Assembly: GCA_002711995.1 (NCBI GenBank)
Contig: PASN01000002.1
Location: forward strand, 1-38,787
Reading direction: 5' to 3'
DNA from: Halobacteriovoraceae bacterium
GTDB lineage: Bacteria; Bdellovibrionota; Bacteriovoracia; Bacteriovoracales; Bacteriovoracaceae
Length of the DNA stretch: 38,787 nucleotides
Part shown: positions 27,197 through 35,408 of the stretch, piece by piece
How positions within the stretch are numbered: position 1 is the first letter of the stretch
Layout: each line of letters opens with the position of its first letter
Notes under the pieces: model-generated
The model's database searches: none
What the model saw: only the letters and a program-made list of their open reading frames with translations
What the model was told of the DNA's origin: nothing
Position numbers and translations under genes: made by a program

Positions 27197-29236
27197 ATGA
27201 TCGATCTTTCCGGATTAAACCCTCAACAGCGACACGCCGCCGAAACCATCGATGGTCCAGTGCTAATCCTAGCTGGAGCTGGTTCAGGGAAAACTCGTAC
27301 GGTTACTTTCCGAATCGCACACATGATCGACAACCTCAAAATTCCACCAAAAGATATATTGGCGGTAAGCTTCACTAATAAAGCATCCATGGAGATGCAT
27401 GAGAGGGTTTCCAAGCTCCTAGGACCTAGAAAAAAGAGAGGGATCACACTGTCCACCTTTCACTCTCTGGGAATAAGAATTCTAAGAGAAGAGATCCACA
27501 AAATTGGATACAATAAAGACTTCACTATCTATGACTCAAGTGACCAGATGAGTATTGTACGTGAAGGGCTCAAGCAATTTAAGGCCGACAAAGCTGCTTA
27601 TGACAAAAAAACCATCATGAGCAAAATTGGAACCCTTAAAAACAATGGCATCTCTGCTGAAGAATTTGCAAACACAGAGTTTTTTGACCCAGAAGACCCA
27701 TACGACGCGGCCATAGAGTTTGTTTACCACTATTACCAAGACAAGCTTCGTTTCTACAATGCTGTCGACTTCGATGACATTTTGTTCCTGTGTGCTCAGC
27801 TATTTGAGGCACACCCGGACGTGGCAGAAAAATACTCGAACAAATACAAATACCTGATGATAGACGAATATCAAGACACCAATGGCCTTCAAATGGAAAT
27901 GGTAAAGGCCCTAACCAGCGCACACCAAAATATTTGCGTTGTAGGTGATGATGACCAGTCAATTTACGCATTTAGAGGTGCGGACATTACGAATATTTTA
28001 AACTTTGAGAAGCTGTTTCCAGCAGCCAAAGTAATTAAGCTTGAACAGAACTATCGCTCAAGCTCTCTAATTTTGGATTTGGCCAACACTATCATCAAAG
28101 AAAACAAAAAAAGAAAAGATAAAACCATGTTCTCAGAAATTGAAACAGGACCTAGACCAGTATTGTGGGCCTGTGGAAATGGAGACCATGAAGCACAGAC
28201 AGTTGTTGATGAAATTATTAAATACCAGATGGAGGGAAAGTTTCTCGGAGAAGTGGCCATCCTTTATCGAAGTAACACTCAGGTGCCCCCATTTGAAGAT
28301 CAACTGCGTCTAGCACAAGTCCCCTACACCATAATCGGTGGACAAAAGTTTTACGAGAAAAAAGAGATCAAGGATCTAATCGCCTACCTCTCGGTTATCA
28401 ATAACCCTAAGGATGAACTAAGTCTTAGAAGAATCTTAAACATTCCTCATCGGGGAATTGGAACAAAAACGCTAAACACCTATCTCGCTCAAGCGAAGGA
28501 AGAAAACTGCACCCTGTTTCAGGTTATTCAAAAAAAATCGCATGAGGATAGTAAAAGAGGCAATGCCCTTAGGGAGTTTTGTCAGATTATTTACAAGTGT
28601 AGAGATTACTTCACATCCATGAGATTGGACCAGGCCCTTGCATGTCTAATTGAAGAAACAAACTACATGGACTTTGTTGAAAAAGGCTATGATAGTCCAA
28701 AGATTGTCGCTCGAAAAAAAGACGACGTTAAAAACTTTATCTTTAGCGCTGACAAGTTTCAGGACAGGTTTGAAGAGGAGGCCACTCTTTCATTTTGGCT
28801 AGAAAGGCTTCTGCTTGCAGATATGCAGGACAAGCAAAATGATGAAGATGGACTGCTTAAGAATGAAGTCCAGATGATGACATTTCACGCTTCAAAAGGC
28901 CTTGAATTTGACACAGTCTTTATGGTTGGTACCGAAGAAGAACTACTGCCGCACAAAAACAGTATCCAAGAGGCAGATGGTGTCGATGAGGAAAGAAGAC
29001 TTTGCTATGTTGGAGTAACTAGGGCCAAACGAAAACTCATCATGACTTATGCAAAAGAGAGAAAGCTCTACGGTAAGGATGTTAAGCGTTTTCGCTCAAG
29101 GTTTTTTGAAAAACTAGCAGGGAAAGAGCTTCTAGAACAAGACAGAACCAACTTTGGTCATCTTGAAAGTGAAGAGGAAGTTGAGGAGTACAAATCAAGC
29201 TTCTTCAATGACTTGCTCTCCTCACTGGAAGATTAA
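27197..29236 (+). CDS. Superfamily I DNA helicase, Rep/UvrD/PcrA family
   Basis: A 3'-5' ATP-dependent DNA helicase of 679 aa acting in replication restart or repair. All motifs are visible in order: Walker A AGAGSGKT (26-33), TFHSLG, Walker B MIDEYQDT, motif III VVGDDDQSIYAFRGAD, motif IV LEQNYRSS, motif V MTFHASKGLEFD, and motif VI RRLCYVGVTRAKRKL. The middle region (YDSSDQ...NAVDFDD) and the short C-terminus resemble Rep more than UvrD, but I cannot separate these by eye. No clear ribosome-binding site precedes the ATG. In the 119-bp gap to metG, TATATT at 27153-27158 is the best -10. The stop overlaps the convergent porin gene by 4 bases. Confidence 0.93.
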   Translation: MIDLSGLNPQQRHAAETIDGPVLILAGAGSGKTRTVTFRIAHMIDNLKIPPKDILAVSFTNKASMEMHERVSKLLGPRKKRGITLSTFHSLGIRILREEIHKIGYNKDFTIYDSSDQMSIVREGLKQFKADKAAYDKKTIMSKIGTLKNNGISAEEFANTEFFDPEDPYDAAIEFVYHYYQDKLRFYNAVDFDDILFLCAQLFEAHPDVAEKYSNKYKYLMIDEYQDTNGLQMEMVKALTSAHQNICVVGDDDQSIYAFRGADITNILNFEKLFPAAKVIKLEQNYRSSSLILDLANTIIKENKKRKDKTMFSEIETGPRPVLWACGNGDHEAQTVVDEIIKYQMEGKFLGEVAILYRSNTQVPPFEDQLRLAQVPYTIIGGQKFYEKKEIKDLIAYLSVINNPKDELSLRRILNIPHRGIGTKTLNTYLAQAKEENCTLFQVIQKKSHEDSKRGNALREFCQIIYKCRDYFTSMRLDQALACLIEETNYMDFVEKGYDSPKIVARKKDDVKNFIFSADKFQDRFEEEATLSFWLERLLLADMQDKQNDEDGLLKNEVQMMTFHASKGLEFDTVFMVGTEEELLPHKNSIQEADGVDEERRLCYVGVTRAKRKLIMTYAKERKLYGKDVKRFRSRFFEKLAGKELLEQDRTNFGHLESEEEVEEYKSSFFNDLLSSLED

Positions 29237-30336
29237 AAGTTTAGCATCGCGTAGGCATAAGTTCTTTCAGACTCTCCACCCTTTCCATCTCTTTTATAAG
29301 CAATCCCATACCTTCTAGAAGCGTCGAGCTCGTAATAATTAAGCCCTAGAGTATAGGTTTTCAATTCACGATGACGATTAAGATATTCAAAACCTATGTA
29401 AGGCGCCCACTTGTGCAAAACATACTCAGTGCTTACATATCCGCCATAAGAGTTTCCAAGAATTTCTTCTTTATCTGTTTCATCAAGGTTCACAATATCT
29501 CCGCCAAACTCGAAATATTCAGCAAGAAGCCTAAAACTATTTAAAGCAACTGAGAGTTCTGCGTTTACAAGGTCTCTTGAGAAGGAGAATTCGGAAGTGT
29601 CGCTAAGTTCTGTTGTTATTTTATCATTGGCAAAATAACCTAACCCGATCGAAACAGACTTCTTTTGCCCATAAAACGTGTCTTGCACTTTATTCTCTTC
29701 GGAGCTGCCTAAAAAGTAATACCTAAGCTTGCCACCATATGTGAACTTCTGCCCTATCACCTTCTCGACAGTTCGATTTCCCTTGGATGATTCAAGGTCA
29801 TCTGATTGAACACCATCAGAAATCACCAGTTGAAAGGCAAGCCTGTCTATGTTGCCATTGACCTGAGCGTTTGCGGCCCGTCGATTGGAAACAACATAAC
29901 TGGCAGCGTGCTCAGAAGGCGCAGTTCGGTCAGGGTTAAAAAGATTCTTTGAACTAGAAGTCTGAGAATAAGAAACATCCACTTTTGCTCTAAAAAGTCT
30001 TACATTGTTTATCCAAGATGAGTCTTCAACATCTATCTGCCAATAAGCATCGCCAATTGCAAAGCCGCCATCGCCGTCATCTTCAAAGTTGGATTTGTCA
30101 TTTCTAATATCATAAACGAAGGTATGTTTCTCCCACGGCTGGTAAACAATATTCAGTCGCAGTCTTCTCAGATAAAAGTCTTGAGAGTCACTGTCAGAGT
30201 TATCCTCTGCGATGGCCTGAATCCTGCCACCAATTTTAACTTTCCTACTGTCATCTTCGTAGGTTGCTCCCCAGCTAGAGTGCGCTGTTGGGATATATTG
30301 AACGAATAATAGAAGAATAGTAAATAGTCTTTTCAT
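29233..30336 (-). CDS. Porin-like outer-membrane beta-barrel (phosphate-selective porin O/P type)
   Basis: A 367-aa protein with a cleavable signal peptide (MKRLFTILLLFVQYIPTAHS). The rest alternates hydrophobic and polar residues, as expected of beta strands. The N-terminal part, KVKIGGRIQ and then DFYLRRLRLNI and HTFVYDIRND, has the pattern of OprP/OprO-type porins. The last residues (YAYAMLNF) end in an aromatic, as outer-membrane barrels do. It would form a channel for anions or other small solutes; specificity is not visible. The start at 30336 is preceded by AAGAAGG; an upstream extension to 30423 would not begin with a signal peptide and is rejected. Confidence 0.8.
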   Translation of the reverse strand: MKRLFTILLLFVQYIPTAHSSWGATYEDDSRKVKIGGRIQAIAEDNSDSDSQDFYLRRLRLNIVYQPWEKHTFVYDIRNDKSNFEDDGDGGFAIGDAYWQIDVEDSSWINNVRLFRAKVDVSYSQTSSSKNLFNPDRTAPSEHAASYVVSNRRAANAQVNGNIDRLAFQLVISDGVQSDDLESSKGNRTVEKVIGQKFTYGGKLRYYFLGSSEENKVQDTFYGQKKSVSIGLGYFANDKITTELSDTSEFSFSRDLVNAELSVALNSFRLLAEYFEFGGDIVNLDETDKEEILGNSYGGYVSTEYVLHKWAPYIGFEYLNRHRELKTYTLGLNYYELDASRRYGIAYKRDGKGGESERTYAYAMLNF

Positions 30337-30452
30337 CTGCTGCCTTCTTTGTTTAAAAGATTCAACAAATATGTACAACTGAAGCCAAGCTATAGCAACC
30401 GTGCATGATCCAAGTTTTGACAAGATTTTGTTAAGAAATAATTGAGAAGATT

Positions 30453-30483
30453 CTCTTTATAAATTGTGTGGATTTATAAAGAG
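30453..30483. repeat. Perfect 12-bp inverted repeat between porin and small lipoprotein genes
   Basis: CTCTTTATAAAT (30453-30464) and ATTTATAAAGAG (30472-30483) pair perfectly around a 7-base loop. It lies downstream of the small lipoprotein gene and about 120-150 bases upstream of the porin start. No T-run follows on the minus strand, so it could be a terminator, an operator or part of an RNA. Confidence 0.7.
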
Positions 30484-30511
30484 GGCCTTCCTTGGCCCGC
30501 GGGCAATGCCC
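30483..30511. repeat. GC-rich stacked hairpins next to the 12-bp inverted repeat
   Basis: Three overlapping self-complementary units: GGGCC-6-GGCCC (30483-30498), the perfect palindrome GCCCGCGGGC (30495-30504), and GGGC-AAT-GCCC (30501-30511). They compete with each other and share an edge base with the preceding repeat. They stand out sharply from the AT-rich surroundings and help end the small lipoprotein transcript or form a structured RNA. Confidence 0.55.
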
Positions 30512-30532
30512 TTACCATCCGTGGATGTTTGC

Positions 30533-30868
30533 TTAATTCGATTTGCCTCTTAGCACATAAGAATTCGGTGTATAGAATCCAAATGTAAGAACACTCCAAA
30601 CAATGTTCGTCTTCCTTGTAACCTCTTCAATGCTCACTTCCGCGACTGATTTGGCGCCAACTCTTTCGAACTCTTTGTCTAAAGCAATGTTATGAGTGCT
30701 TGGTAAAAGCCCCCATAGGTAATAGTCTCTTTGAACTTCAACAGATATGTCTCGTGTGTGGTCTGTTTTACTTTCAAATGTAACAGGAATGGAAGAAGTC
30801 GATTGAATCTTTGCTGTTGAACATCCAAAAGATATCAACATTAAAAATAAAATTTTGATTCTTGCCAC
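30533..30868 (-). CDS. Small lipoprotein, possibly Bor-like
   Basis: A 111-aa lipoprotein with a lipobox (ISFGC, Cys16). The mature part has the order of a small outer-membrane lipoprotein of the lambda Bor type: DYYLWGLLPSTHNI, then FERVGAKSVAEV, then a hydrophobic WSVLTFGFYTPNSYVL near the end. Bor proteins sit in the outer membrane and relate to serum resistance. The likeness is by pattern only and could be chance. It is transcribed alone, with TTGACA upstream and stacked hairpins downstream. Confidence 0.65.
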   Translation of the reverse strand: MARIKILFLMLISFGCSTAKIQSTSSIPVTFESKTDHTRDISVEVQRDYYLWGLLPSTHNIALDKEFERVGAKSVAEVSIEEVTRKTNIVWSVLTFGFYTPNSYVLRGKSN

Positions 30869-30896
30869 TAACGATTCCCAAAAAGTTTATGTATTT

Positions 30897-30925
30897 ATTT
30901 TGGTGGTTGGATTAATGTCTGTCAA
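30897..30925 (-). promoter_or_regulatory. Possible promoter of the small lipoprotein gene
   Basis: On the minus strand a perfect -35 TTGACA (30920-30925) is followed after 17-18 bases by an AT-rich CAAAATAAAT, which is a poor -10. Just upstream is a T9 tract that may end the leucine-operon transcript after a weak TTCA/TGAA stem. Confidence 0.35.
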
Positions 30926-30963
30926 AAAAAAATTCAACTTTTATGAACTATTCTTAAGAACAA

Positions 30964-31758
30964 TTATTTATGTTTAAATTTTGACTGACTTTTTTGGACC
31001 AAAGATTGGAGTCCTTCAAAGTGATCCTCTGTTCTTTGCGATATCCCTTGATAGGCCGCAAGCAGGTCCAGTGCTTCTTGTAGAGAAGAATTTCGAGCAT
31101 GTTGAATTGATCTTTTGGCCATTTGAACAGCGATAGGGGCATTTGAACTTATCTGAGTTGCAAGCTCCAGTGCTTTATCTTCGAAATCCTCCCCCACATA
31201 GGAGACAAGATTCATTTTCAAAGCTTCCTCGGAATCATAAATATTGGCAGTCAAAGTCATCTCCACCGCCTTCGAGTATCCCACTACTCTTTGTAAAAAC
31301 CACGTCCCTCCATCCCCAGGAATCAGGCCAAGCTTAGCAAAAGTTTCTCCAAATTTTGCTCTAGTCGATGATACTCTTATATCGCACATACAAGCTAGAT
31401 CTAGTCCGGCTCCAATCGCAGCACCATTCACGACTGCAACTACAGGAGTTGATAGTCTTTCAAAAGTGAGAGGTATTTGTTGAATACCTCTTTTGTATCG
31501 CTCTCTAAGCTCATTAGGTTCTCCAGCAAACATGCCTTCTTTATTAAGCATCTTCTTTACATCACCACCAGCGCAAAAATGCTTGCCAGCGCCCGTTAAA
31601 AGAATACAGCGAATATTATTGTCTATATCTAAGTCGGTAAGCGCAGAAGTAAGCTCTTCGATCATTTCCTCATCGAGAGCATTGCTTGACTCCGGACGAT
31701 TCAAGGTGATCTTAGCTATATGATCATTTTTTTCGAGGATGATTTTTGAAAATTTCAT
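30964..31758 (-). CDS. Enoyl-CoA hydratase/isomerase family protein
   Basis: A 264-aa crotonase-fold enzyme that hydrates or isomerises an enoyl-CoA. Oxyanion-hole segments are CAGGDV and GAAIGAGLDLA. The segment FGETFAKLGLIPGDGGTWFL carries the usual catalytic-site Glu and the GDGGTWFL pattern of one enoyl-CoA hydratase group. It is the last gene of the leucine operon and starts directly after the hmgL stop. It is a second crotonase besides LiuC, so it may serve another acyl-CoA substrate, such as a fatty-acid or branched-chain intermediate; its exact substrate cannot be read from sequence. Confidence 0.9.
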   Translation of the reverse strand: MKFSKIILEKNDHIAKITLNRPESSNALDEEMIEELTSALTDLDIDNNIRCILLTGAGKHFCAGGDVKKMLNKEGMFAGEPNELRERYKRGIQQIPLTFERLSTPVVAVVNGAAIGAGLDLACMCDIRVSSTRAKFGETFAKLGLIPGDGGTWFLQRVVGYSKAVEMTLTANIYDSEEALKMNLVSYVGEDFEDKALELATQISSNAPIAVQMAKRSIQHARNSSLQEALDLLAAYQGISQRTEDHFEGLQSLVQKSQSKFKHK

Positions 31759-32676
31759 TTATTTCTCGTTTGATAGAAGTGCTTTTAGGTATTTTGAGGT
31801 CGTGCTCTTATTCAACTTTTCCAAAATAAACTTAGAAGCGTCTACAAGAGCTTTCATATCCACGCCATGTTCAATGCCTAAAGAGTCAAATAAATAGATT
31901 AGGTCCTCGGTTCCAACATTACCTGAGGCTCCTTTAGCGTAAGGGCAGCCGCCCAAACCACCAGAGCTTGCATCAAAGACAGAATATCCGTTTTCAAGGG
32001 AAACCAATACATTTGTAACGGCCATCCCTCTCGTGTCATGAAAGTGCATTGCAAGTTTATTTTTATCAAATTCAGAGGATAATCTCTTTAGTATGCTGTC
32101 TACCTGTTTAGGCGTGGCGACTCCAATCGTGTCTCCCACACTTACCTCGTAAACACCCAAATTAAAGAACCTTTTTACAACCTCTAAAAGTTTATCCACA
32201 GAGACTTCACCTTCGTAAGGACAGCCAAAAGCGGTGGAAACATAGCCCCTCATTTTGATTTTGTTGTCTTGAGCGATCTTTGCAACTTCACCCATTCGAT
32301 TAAAGCTTTCTTCCACAGTGCAATTTATATTTTTCTTAGTGAAGGAGTCACTCGTTGCAGAGAATAAACTTATTTCACTGACTCCGGACTCCATTGCGGC
32401 CTCTAGGCCTTTAAGATTGGGGACAAGACATGGCTTGTTGATGTCTTTGTTTAGGGACTGATCCACAGCCTTAAATAGCTCATTGGCATCACCCATTTGA
32501 GGGATTGCTTTAGGGCTAACAAAGCTTGTGACTTCGATGGTGTCAAGGCCAGTCTTGCTTAAAAGCTTTATATACTCAAGCTTGTCCTCTAGAGGAAGAA
32601 TTTCCTTCTCGTTTTGCAAACCATCTCGAGGCCCAACTTCAACAATTCTAACTTTAGAAGGCAAACTTTTAAACAT
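31759..32676 (-). CDS. hmgL: Hydroxymethylglutaryl-CoA lyase
   Basis: Cleaves 3-hydroxy-3-methylglutaryl-CoA to acetyl-CoA and acetoacetate, the last step of leucine breakdown. The TIM-barrel motifs are all present: VEVGPRDGLQNE (metal and catalytic Arg), FVSPKAIPQMGDA, SVGDTIGVATP, the metal-binding MHFHDTRGMA, and the active-site loop GLGGCPYAKGASGNV with its catalytic Cys. The 305 aa are normal for the bacterial enzyme. I prefer the ATG beginning MFKSLPSK, with ATAGG 7 bases upstream; a TTG two codons earlier is also possible. It starts 8 bases after the biotin-carrier stop. It appears intact, unlike the carboxylase genes before it. Confidence 0.95.
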   Translation of the reverse strand: MFKSLPSKVRIVEVGPRDGLQNEKEILPLEDKLEYIKLLSKTGLDTIEVTSFVSPKAIPQMGDANELFKAVDQSLNKDINKPCLVPNLKGLEAAMESGVSEISLFSATSDSFTKKNINCTVEESFNRMGEVAKIAQDNKIKMRGYVSTAFGCPYEGEVSVDKLLEVVKRFFNLGVYEVSVGDTIGVATPKQVDSILKRLSSEFDKNKLAMHFHDTRGMAVTNVLVSLENGYSVFDASSGGLGGCPYAKGASGNVGTEDLIYLFDSLGIEHGVDMKALVDASKFILEKLNKSTTSKYLKALLSNEK

Positions 32677-32684
32677 ATTCAAAC

Positions 32685-33161
32685 CTATTCGATCTCACAA
32701 AGTTCAACTCCGCCTTGAACTTGGGCGCCCTCGGCGAAATGAATTTTCTTAACGACACCATCTTGCTGGGCCTTGATAGTGTGCTCCATCTTCATTGCCT
32801 CAAGAACAAGTATTGCTTCCCCTGCCTCAACAGCGTCTCCCTCATTCTTTAAAACTTTGAAAATTTTCCCAGGCATTGGGCTTTGTAAACTTCCGGCACC
32901 ACCCAAAGAGCCGGTCGCCTTCTGTGCCTTTTCAATGAATTTAACCTCATCCTCTAATTCCTCAACAAACACCTGTTTAGTTTCAGCTGAAGGAATGTAA
33001 GAGCTTGAGAAAGAGTATTTCTTACCTTTAAAAAACAAGCTTTCCTGGTCCCTTTTAAAGCTGTATCTTTTGCCATTGAACATGAATTCAATTGCATTGT
33101 TGTCACTTGATAAAATATCAACAACAACCTCTTCTTTGCCTAATAATAACTTCTTTTTCAT
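32685..33161 (-). CDS. Separate biotin-carrier subunit of methylcrotonyl-CoA carboxylase
   Basis: A 158-aa protein with a C-terminal biotinyl domain: the motif EAMKMEH places the biotin on Lys124, and SPMPGKIFKV and GDAVEAGEAILVLEAMK are typical. The N-terminal 80 residues are beta-rich and resemble the small linker (BT-type) domain that joins carboxylase and carrier in larger enzymes. In most methylcrotonyl-CoA carboxylases the carrier is fused to the biotin carboxylase; here it is its own gene, with the carboxylase stop overlapping its start (TAATG). The overlap argues for a natural split with coupled translation rather than a lesion. It ends in TAG. Confidence 0.9.
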   Translation of the reverse strand: MKKKLLLGKEEVVVDILSSDNNAIEFMFNGKRYSFKRDQESLFFKGKKYSFSSSYIPSAETKQVFVEELEDEVKFIEKAQKATGSLGGAGSLQSPMPGKIFKVLKNEGDAVEAGEAILVLEAMKMEHTIKAQQDGVVKKIHFAEGAQVQGGVELCEIE

Positions 33162-34623
33162 TAAACGTTCCTAAAGTTAGAAATTCCAGTCCAAGCCCCA
33201 TTGTACTCTGGCAGCTCTCCTACCAAAGCCGCAGCTATAAGCATCGCCTTTTCATCATCACTCTTTTCAACTTTACCTAAGTCGTTTTCATAATCTTTTA
33301 TGAAGTGAGTGTGAATATCCCCCTCTTTAAACTTTGGATGCTTCAAAATTCTTCTTAGGTAGTCCCTGTTTGTTTTAACACCACTAAAAGTATAGCTATT
33401 TAAGGCCCTAATTGCTTTGTCTATAGCTTCATCTCTAGTGCTTGCATGAACTATAAGTTTAGCGAGCATGGGATCATACTTAATGGAGACATAGTTACCA
33501 CTTTCAAAGCCGCTATCTAAGCGAGCGTCTTCCTCTGCGTGCTCGCCAACACGAGACACTTTGCCAATACTTGGCAGGAAGTCATTATCTGGGTCTTCAG
33601 CATAGATTCTCATCTCTATCGAGTAACCACTTTGGGTAATATCCGATTGAGAAAATGGGAAGGCCTCGCCTTGTGCGGCCTTTATTTGAAGTTCGACCAA
33701 GTCAAAACCTGTGACCATTTCAGTCACTGGGTGCTCCACTTGAAGGCGGGTGTTCATCTCAAGAAAGTAAAAGGAGTTGTCTGGAGAAAGAATAAACTCA
33801 ATAGTTCCCGCTCCAAGGTAGTTAATTCCTTTAGCAATGCTGACGGCACTTGAGCACATCTTTTCTCTAAGCTTTTCATCCAAAGCAACAGATGGCGTTT
33901 CTTCTATCACTTTTTGATATCTTCTCTGGATTGAACACTCTCTTTCAAAGAAGTGAAAGTGATTGCCCTGTCCATCACTCACTAACTGCACCTCTATATG
34001 GCGTGGATTAACGATATATTTCTCAAGAAGAACCTTATCATTTCCAAATGCGTTTTTAGCCTCTCTCTTAGCTCCCTCTAGGGCGGCCACGAATTCACCT
34101 TCGCTTTCAACAATTCTCATACCTTTACCACCACCACCGGCAGTCGCTTTTATAAGAACTGGAAAGCCTATTTTTTTGCTTCCTCGAATAAGAAGTCAGA
34201 GTCTTGGTTCTCACCATGGTAACCGGGAACGAGAGGAACACCAATTTCTTCCATTTTCACTTTGGAAGTTTTCTTGTCACCCATAAGCTCCATGGCCTGA
34301 GGTGCAGGACCTATGAAAATGATTCCAGCATCAGTAACTTTATTACAGAACTCTGAGTTTTCAGAAAGAAAGCCATATCCGGGGTGAATCGCATCGGCGC
34401 CACACTCTTTGGCGATTGAGATGATCTTATCTTGGTTTAAGTAAGTCTGTGCCAAACTACCCATTCCCAGATAAAAGCTTTCATCAGATGCCTTGGTATG
34501 TGGCAGGTCTTTATCGGTTTCTGAGTAAATACTGGCACTTTTAATTCCTAGTTTCTTACAAGTATTTGCTACTCTTATTGAAATTTCACCTCTGTTGGCG
34601 ATCAATATTTTATTTATTTTCAT
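33161..34623 (-). pseudogene. mccA: Biotin carboxylase subunit of methylcrotonyl-CoA carboxylase, frame broken by one base at an A7 run
   Basis: Biotin carboxylase (ATP-grasp) carboxylates the carrier biotin in leucine breakdown. The first 151 codons (ANRGEISIRVANTCKKLGI, HPGYGFLSEN) stop at TAG just after an A7 run at 34171-34177. Shifted by one base, the frame continues IGFPVLIKATAGGGGKGMRIV, the expected ATP-binding loop, then QRRYQK, FLEMNTRLQVEHPVTE and EMRIYAEDP to the stop. The joined product is about 487 aa, full length. Either half alone lacks an intact ATP site, so without slippage no enzyme forms. The start lies 14 bases inside liuC. The choice between decay, -1 frameshifting and a homopolymer error cannot be made from sequence alone. 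Confidence 0.88.
34171..34177 (-). other. A7 slippery site at the mccA frame break
   Basis: Read on the minus strand: GC-A-AAA-AAA-TAG. The seven As fit the X-XXY-YYZ form of a -1 slip, and a -1 slip here restores the mccA frame exactly (AAA AAA ATA GGC). The zero-frame stop follows at once, and a GAGGA tract lies only 3 bases upstream. No strong downstream structure is obvious. Confidence 0.6.
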
Positions 34624-35407
34624 GTTTCACCCAATTTGGTTTTGATTTTGTTAACAAGGCCTGCATTCCTTCCTGTCCCTCTTCTGAGACTCTTAGTTCC
34701 GCAATTCTTTCCAATGTGTATTCCTCAACATCAGAGGTCGGCAATGTGGTTATACTCTTTATCAAAGCTTTGGCAGCAACAGAGGCCTTTGGTCCGGCCT
34801 TTAAAAAGCTCTCCACAAGCTCATCGACTCTTTCATTCAATCTTTCCAATTCGCATGTCTCATGAACAAGCTTAAGCTCAAATGCCTTAGCAGCATTAAA
34901 TATCTCACCAGAAAGAAACCATGCTCTTGCATTTGAAACGCCAATTTTTTGGACGCAATAAGGAGAAATAACAGCAGGGATTAGACCCAGTCTAGTCTCA
35001 GTAAAGCCAAACTTTGCTCTTTCACTTGCGACTACGTAATCGCAAACTGCTGCAAGTCCAACTCCTCCCCCTAGAGCGTGCCCATTAACTTTACCTATCA
35101 AAGGCTTTGAAAAGCTGTCGATGGTAGAGAACATTTTTGCCATTTTTCGCGAGTCTCTTATGTTCTCACTCTTAGAGTAATTCACCATGGACTTCATCCA
35201 GTTGAGGTCCGCTCCAGCACAAAAGGACTTTCCCTCGCCGGTTAAGATCCCCAGTCGACAATTTTCATTTTGGTCGAGTTCGAAAAACACATGCCTAAGC
35301 TCCTCAATGAGGTCGTCGTTAAAGGCATTGTGAATCTCTGGCCGGTTTAATGTTACTGTCGCAACACCACTGTTATCTATCTTAAGCTTTAGGTATTTAT
35401 AATCCAT
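34610..35407 (-). CDS. liuC: Methylglutaconyl-CoA hydratase
   Basis: A crotonase-family enzyme that hydrates 3-methylglutaconyl-CoA to HMG-CoA, the step between the carboxylase and HMG-CoA lyase. The oxyanion segments are CAGADLNWM and GHALGGGVGLAAVCD. The segment FTETRLGLIPAVISPYCV is characteristic of LiuC-type hydratases. I place the start at the ATG beginning MDYKYLKLKID, 1 base after the mccB stop, with AGGA upstream inside the end of mccB; a further seven residues upstream are possible but not needed. The end overlaps the mccA start by 14 bases. The 265 aa are of normal length, and the gene shows no sign of damage. Confidence 0.93.
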   Translation of the reverse strand: MDYKYLKLKIDNSGVATVTLNRPEIHNAFNDDLIEELRHVFFELDQNENCRLGILTGEGKSFCAGADLNWMKSMVNYSKSENIRDSRKMAKMFSTIDSFSKPLIGKVNGHALGGGVGLAAVCDYVVASERAKFGFTETRLGLIPAVISPYCVQKIGVSNARAWFLSGEIFNAAKAFELKLVHETCELERLNERVDELVESFLKAGPKASVAAKALIKSITTLPTSDVEEYTLERIAELRVSEEGQEGMQALLTKSKPNWVKHENK

Positions 35408-35408
35408 A

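Noticed and set aside
30337-30423. Upstream extension of the porin-like frame
   Set aside because: It would place 29 residues before a clear signal peptide that has its own ribosome-binding site.
33158-33163. Biotin carrier boundary as a third lesion in the operon
   Set aside because: The TAATG overlap, own start and complete N-terminal domain look like a natural gene boundary.
34121-34140. GGT trinucleotide repeat (ACC on the plus strand) as a microsatellite
   Set aside because: It simply encodes the conserved Gly-rich ATP loop of biotin carboxylase.
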